Shown here in pieces: positions 52,292 through 64,000 of a stretch of 64,000 nt of DNA (position 1 is its first letter; every line of letters begins with the position of its first letter). The position numbers and the translations under genes are program-made. This stretch comes from Batillaria attramentaria. Lineage: Eukaryota; Mollusca; Gastropoda; Batillariidae. The stretch lies in the NCBI GenBank assembly GCA_018292915.2, contig JACVVK020000154.1, forward strand, positions 790,001-854,000, given 5' to 3'. Under the pieces are notes generated by a model, which was given only the letters and a program-made list of their open reading frames with translations, was not told where the DNA came from and made no database searches.

Positions 52292-55200
52292 CGGCCATCA
52301 GTTTGGCCGTTGATTCAAAGGACCCTGTAAAACGGCAGTATTTGATGCTTGTGCACTTATCAGGTCACTGCAGGTGACATGTATCGCGGAAAACATTTAC
52401 GAACATTGAACAATTTAGTCAGGAAACGCTTCTTTGGTGTTGTGAAGTTCCCTTGTCACCGCATGTGTAGGTACGTATGAAATATGATATCCAAGTGAAC
52501 ACTTTTTTCGGTAGCGATATTTTGGGGGTGTACTTACTAAAGTAGTTGCTGCGTTGTGAGTAGTGAACGGTTTTTCTCAAAGAGCAGTGCACACTCAAGA
52601 ATAGTATCCCAGTTGTGTCATATCAAAAGTTCATTGAAATCGCTTTTGTACTTTTGTCACAAACAGCCAACGAAAGTGCAACCTGTTTAATAATAGCTGC
52701 TAGTTCAGTACTAGCAAAGTGCAATGGAAATTATGTAGAGCACAACCTCAAGTCTGTAGTAGTATGTGGCTGAATTCATTTCAAGTCTTATGAGGTATGT
52801 TAATCACACGGCAAACATGTTTTCAAGGTCAAGGTCATTGGTTTGTCTGTTTACTCCAAAACATTTTACTTCATCGCTCAGAATAAGCACTTTGGTGCTG
52901 CTAACTTTTGTCCCCGTGGTTTGGTGAGTTCACAACATCCTCAGAATAAAAATATGACTGCAAAAACTTCATAACTCAAGCGTGACCTTGACCTTTACTA
53001 GAGGTCACCAGAAAGGCATTCTTATCAATGCATATTAGGTAAATGTTATGCCAAAAGTTGTATTTACAAAATTTTCACCCACTCTCTATGACCTTTACTC
53101 CCAAGGTCAAGGTCACCAAAGTTGTCCACAAGACATCTTCTCATACAAACATCGTTTGTGCTAATTTTGTTTTGCCTGGTGTTTGTGACTGCTTGTTCTT
53201 TTGCTTATTCTAACACAGCGATGAAACAAAATGTTCGGGAGTGAACAGACGAACCGATGACCTTGACCTTGTAAACATGTTTGCCGTGTGATTAACATAC
53301 CTCATAAGACTTGAAATGAATTCAGCCACTTACTACTGTAGACTTGATGTTGTGTTCTACATACTCTCCATCACATTTTGCCAGTAATGTATGCTAGTAA
53401 TTTTCATTTGTAAATTTGTGAATGTCCAAAAAAGGGCAAAATAACGGCGTTTGTTCCCAAGGAAAAACACGTTGAAAATAAAAGAGATTTCACAGATTTG
53501 CTTTTGTGTCTATTGTTTTTTATTTGCATTTGTGTAATATTATTTTTCTGGAAGTTTCATATTAAGTTTGTCTAATTTCTGTACCTGTACCTCAAAACAG
53601 GAATTAATGAAAATGTCCGACATTTTCTGAGTGCGTTAGAATTTGAGGCAAAAAGGAATACTTGTAATAGTATTTTAGGGATGCTGGACCATTTCGCTAA
53701 AGTATGATGTGCGTCTGCAAATGATCTGTCAAGCGTAGCAGCTGCAGCAGCGTAATATGTCAGCCCGGTCCCCATCAGTAAGAGAATTGGCGTCTATATG
53801 GAAAAAGGAAGATTTGATAACTGAGAGCTGCTACAGGCAAATCTGTTGTCATTTCGTTGGACCACCGCAGGTTCTCTGGCCTAACATATCCAGTAGTCAA
53901 ACTTGAAGTGTGTGCACAATACCTGCTGCAGCGGCGTCATTTGTAATCTTTGCTGTGTATAGTCAATTTTTGAACCCAACCACAATATGGATTCCCGTCA
54001 TTACCCCTCACAGCCAAAGGGACATAGTGGATGGGCTAGTAACATGTAAGTGCCAAGCCTCTCCTCTAAAAGTTGGTCAATAACAAAAAAAGCTGTGTAC
54101 ACTGTGGCCGTCATATCTGGCTACTTGGTAACCTACCCCCGTAGCAATTTATGCTCTGTTTAATTAGAAAAAGGTAATTTAAGTCACCTATTTCAAGCAG
54201 TGAAGAGTTCATGAAATTTTATGTTGGATGCACGTTTTCTTTCTCCTGGAATCACTCTTCTTTTTCCAATAAGTAAAAACAATGGCAATTTAAAACTGGT
54301 GGCTGCTAGCAGCAAAATATAAACCTACCCCCCACGCAGCATGTAATGAAGGAAATGGAAAAATTGGGTAAAAATAATGACCGCTGTAAAGAAGACGTGC
54401 TTGTTTAGATTCACGGATCTTTCTTCATACGACTAGTCATTGTCTTTTCCTCCAAGACAAATGTATAAAAGGAAATTGCATCAAGTGTAGCAATTATGGC
54501 AGGCTCTTTGGTAAGCACAGCTTTCAGCCCATATAGGGAACTGATAGCTTCAATTAACGGCCATCTATAAGCAATAATCTCTCATACAGGTTCTGGAAGA
54601 TAATTCTGAAACACCGAGCATGTGCCCGAATATTTGCATCATATTATACTTGTTTTCGCGGATACACCTTATCACAGCAACCAATCAAGTGTCCCTACTC
54701 CCATCATTACGCATATTCAGCCATTATTAAACAGGTTGCACTTTCGTTGGCTGTTTGTGACAAAAGTACAAAAGCGATTTCAGTGAACTTTTGATATGAC
54801 ACAACTGGGATACTATTCTTGAGTGTGCACTGCTCTTTGAGAAAAACCGTTCACTACTCACAACGCAGCAACTACTTTAGTAAGTACACCCCCAAAATAT
54901 CGCTACCAAAAAAAGTGCTCACTTGGATATCATATTTCATACGTACCTGCACATGCGGTGACAAGGGAACTTCACAACACCAAAGAAGCGTTTCCTGACT
55001 AAATTGTTCAATGTTCGTAAATGTTTTCCGCGATACATGTCACCTGCAGTGACCTGATAAGTGCACAAGCATCAAATACTGCCGTTTTACAGGGTCCTTT
55101 GAATCAACGGCCAAACTGATGGCCGCAATTTTCCAGGAAGCATCATTCTGATTGGGGTAAAATTTCAGTATGTCAACAATGCATGTCTTGTCTAACAGTA

Positions 55201-55435
55201 ACCGTATTTACAGTTGAGTTCTGCGCATTTCTGTACCCGCAAACACACATACTTTGTGCACACCCTCAAAAGCCCATTTATAGGGCTCATATAGTGAAAA
55301 TGGCAAGATAAACGGTCGTTTTTAACGGTGACGCGGACGGAGAAAAAATTCACGGAGACCACCACAGCATTAGGGGCCTGTGCTCTACTGATTTCTGTAA
55401 TAAAAAGGTAGGATCAAATTTGTTCTACCTTCCGC
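52292..55435 (-). mobile_element. Palindromic element E, copy 2 (inverted, one arm truncated)
   Basis: The left arm 52292-52697 is cut short at its outer end (starts CGGCCATCAGTTTGGCCG). The right arm is 54724-55435. The interior matches copy 1 in reverse orientation. It also retains a nested inverted repeat (52733-52891 against 53200-53386) and several TCAAGGTCA motifs. Confidence 0.75.
52733..53386. repeat. Nested palindrome with AAGGTCA repeats
   Basis: Arms share GAATTCATTTCAAG, ATGAGGTATGTTAATCACAC and GGCAAACATGTTT with their complements. TCAAGGTCAAGGTCA-type motifs lie at 52822-52838, 53102-53118 and 53257-53273, plus TGACCTTGACCTTTAC at 52983. Confidence 0.8.
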
Positions 55436-55641
55436 TATATAAAAAGCCTAATTAGACTAGCCTAACGCAGCAAAAGATCAACAATTTCACGTCAAGCGAC
55501 TGGCAAAGCTCCTTCGTCCCCATTTCCGTACGAAGTCGAACTACGTCATGTCGTGACGTAAATTATTCTTTAGTCCCTTTTCGCGTCATATTGTGACGCA
55601 AATCCTTTCACCAGAACACACTGCTGGAACACTGCTAGGGG

Positions 55642-56168
55642 TAATACCTGTTCACTCTTTAAGGCGATGTCACACTGAAAACAAGTTTCCCTGCTACGGT
55701 CAAGACATTCCTACCTTACTAGACACCCTTTTCTTGTATGTAGAACTTCAATGCGTATGAAATACCTCTGGATGGGGTTTCTGGGTAAAGTCGATGTCTC
55801 TTTTCCTTAAACATACATGTTGACTGAGCGGATACGGGAAGGTGTCACTTGACACTCCGCACGGCGGCTTTCACTGGTTGAAACACAAAACATGTTTTCG
55901 GATTTTAGGGCAGGCTCTAAAACTGAAAACACGATCGAAACAGTGTTTTGAAAACATTGTTGTGAAGTATGTCACACGACAAAACTCACTGTTTCGCAGC
56001 GAAACATCTGAAAACAATGTTTTCAAGTGTTTTTGCCCTCTCGTGTGACATGGCCTTTAGGTACGGCCATAAAATTCACGCGTGGTTGTCATGGGTACAA
56101 TGTTTATACCACATGTGGTGAATTATGGATTTTATACCATGACTTGTAATAGTGGTAGAGTGGTATAA
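55642..56168 (-). repeat. Right ~527-bp inverted repeat arm
   Basis: Reverse complement of 32996-33523. It carries the same MITE at the same internal position (55662-56056, TTA on both sides). Confidence 0.85.
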
Positions 56169-56221
56169 ATATATATATATCCTCCTTTCGGATCATGGAC
56201 CATTTTAAGCCTTGTAAAAAT

Positions 56222-56401
56222 TAAACAACAACAACAACAACAACGAAATGCATACACATTTCCTCACACTGAATAAGAAAGCGTATAGGGTTGTGTGAAG
56301 AAACCAGACAACACATTATGATTATAAGAAAGTGAAGTAGGAGAGCCTGTTTCAAGTTGGTTCTAAGGTTGTTTGCCAATTTTCCACCCTTTTCCGCCAG
56401 A
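56222..56401. other. Spacer with (CAA)n run
   Basis: An ACAACAACA run lies at 56225-56243 and the rest is unique. No exon seen. Confidence 0.5.
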
Positions 56402-56890
56402 GGAGGGTGATAATAATAATAATAATAATAATAATGAGGATTTCTATAGCGCCTAATCTCCGAAGCCGGGGCTCTAGGCGCTTTACAAATAAATGTATAC
56501 AAAAAGGTGATAAATAAACACATAATAGAATAATAGATAAATAATCAACTAAATAAATACGAATAAAAGCGTACATACATAGATACATACACAACATACA
56601 TATATTCAGACATACAGTCAGACATACATACAAGCACTGACACCTACATACATACCCAACATCCGATATACACCTACATCCATCATACACACTGCAAAAA
56701 ACAACGGGTTGGTGATGGTAACAGGCTGAATCATTTATCTGAAGGCTGATGTGAACAGATGCGTTTTAAGGGCGTGTTTGAAGGACTGGGCAGATTGACT
56801 GTGTCGTATTTCCTGAGGGAGGCTGTTCCAGAGGACCGGGCTTTGGAAGGAGAAACGGCGCTGGCCGAAGGACTTTGTTTTAACGGTTGG
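56402..56890 (-). mobile_element. L2/CR1-like LINE 3' end
   Basis: The minus strand encodes GQRRFSFQSPVLWNSLPQEI then SAQSFKHALKTHLFTSA, the typical ORF2 C-terminus of L2/CR1-clade LINEs. The 3' region ends GGCGCTATAGAAATCCTC plus ATTATTATT. The copy is 5'-truncated. Confidence 0.8.
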
Positions 56891-57015
56891 AGTAGTGAGA
56901 ATTCGTGAGTCGTATAACGTACAAAGTGCCCAAATCCGGTCTCCGCGCCCAGTTTATAGGGTAGTGTCCGCCTGTATGGATCTCAGAATGTGGAATGTTA
57001 TTTTTCATATTTCAG

Positions 57016-63850
<6,835 letters not shown>

Positions 63851-64000
63851 GTGAGTATACCACAGGAGGTTCAACGCAGTTTAGGTCTGTTTCAAGATAA
63901 CACATATTCGCTCGGAAAAGACCATATGCGGACCACCCCTTCTCTCAGTGATCTCCTCGGTGTCGTCTGTTTTTTTTTTTTGTTTTTTTTACTGCTTTAT

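Overview
This is repeat-dense animal DNA, best explained as a marine mollusc and probably a gastropod. The evidence is spliceosomal introns (GT..AG), long CA/GA microsatellites, at least three tRNA-derived SINE families, L2/CR1-like LINE tails, many small inverted-repeat elements, and expanded invertebrate gene families. No prokaryotic or organellar signal is visible. The species is an inference; I cannot name it from sequence alone.

Layout. Positions 1-3.1 kb (minus strand) hold the first coding exon of a class I myosin; the rest of that gene runs off the left edge. Positions 3.1-29 kb hold no gene I can recognise. That stretch contains SINEs, LINE tails, small MITEs, a 3.2-kb terminal-inverted-repeat element (16.8-20.0 kb) and an interlocked pair of inverted repeats (26.7-28.0 kb). 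A BIR-domain exon lies at 30.1-30.5 kb. From 33.0 to 56.2 kb a nearly identical ~527-bp inverted repeat brackets 23.2 kb. Inside it are a frameshifted copy of a multi-copy invertebrate gene (33.9-36.7 kb), two ~3-kb palindromic elements in opposite orientation (37.0-40.0 and 52.3-55.4 kb), a two-exon trypsin-like serine peptidase gene (44.9-48.0 kb) and a cluster of eight SINE copies (49.5-52.2 kb).

From 57.0 kb to the right edge runs a secreted or surface protein gene (plus strand). It has a signal peptide, about 57 PTSPTS mucin-like repeats, a four-arginine site, two Ig-like domains, a GCC2/GCC3-type cysteine-rich module and a further exon of unknown fold. All junctions keep phase. The gene continues past the window.

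The most unusual structures are the 23.2-kb inverted-repeat-bounded segment with its permuted inner junctions, the mucin-Ig-GCC2 gene, and the A-B-A'-B' inverted-repeat block. No pathway links the genes; they appear to be neighbours separated and partly carried by mobile DNA.
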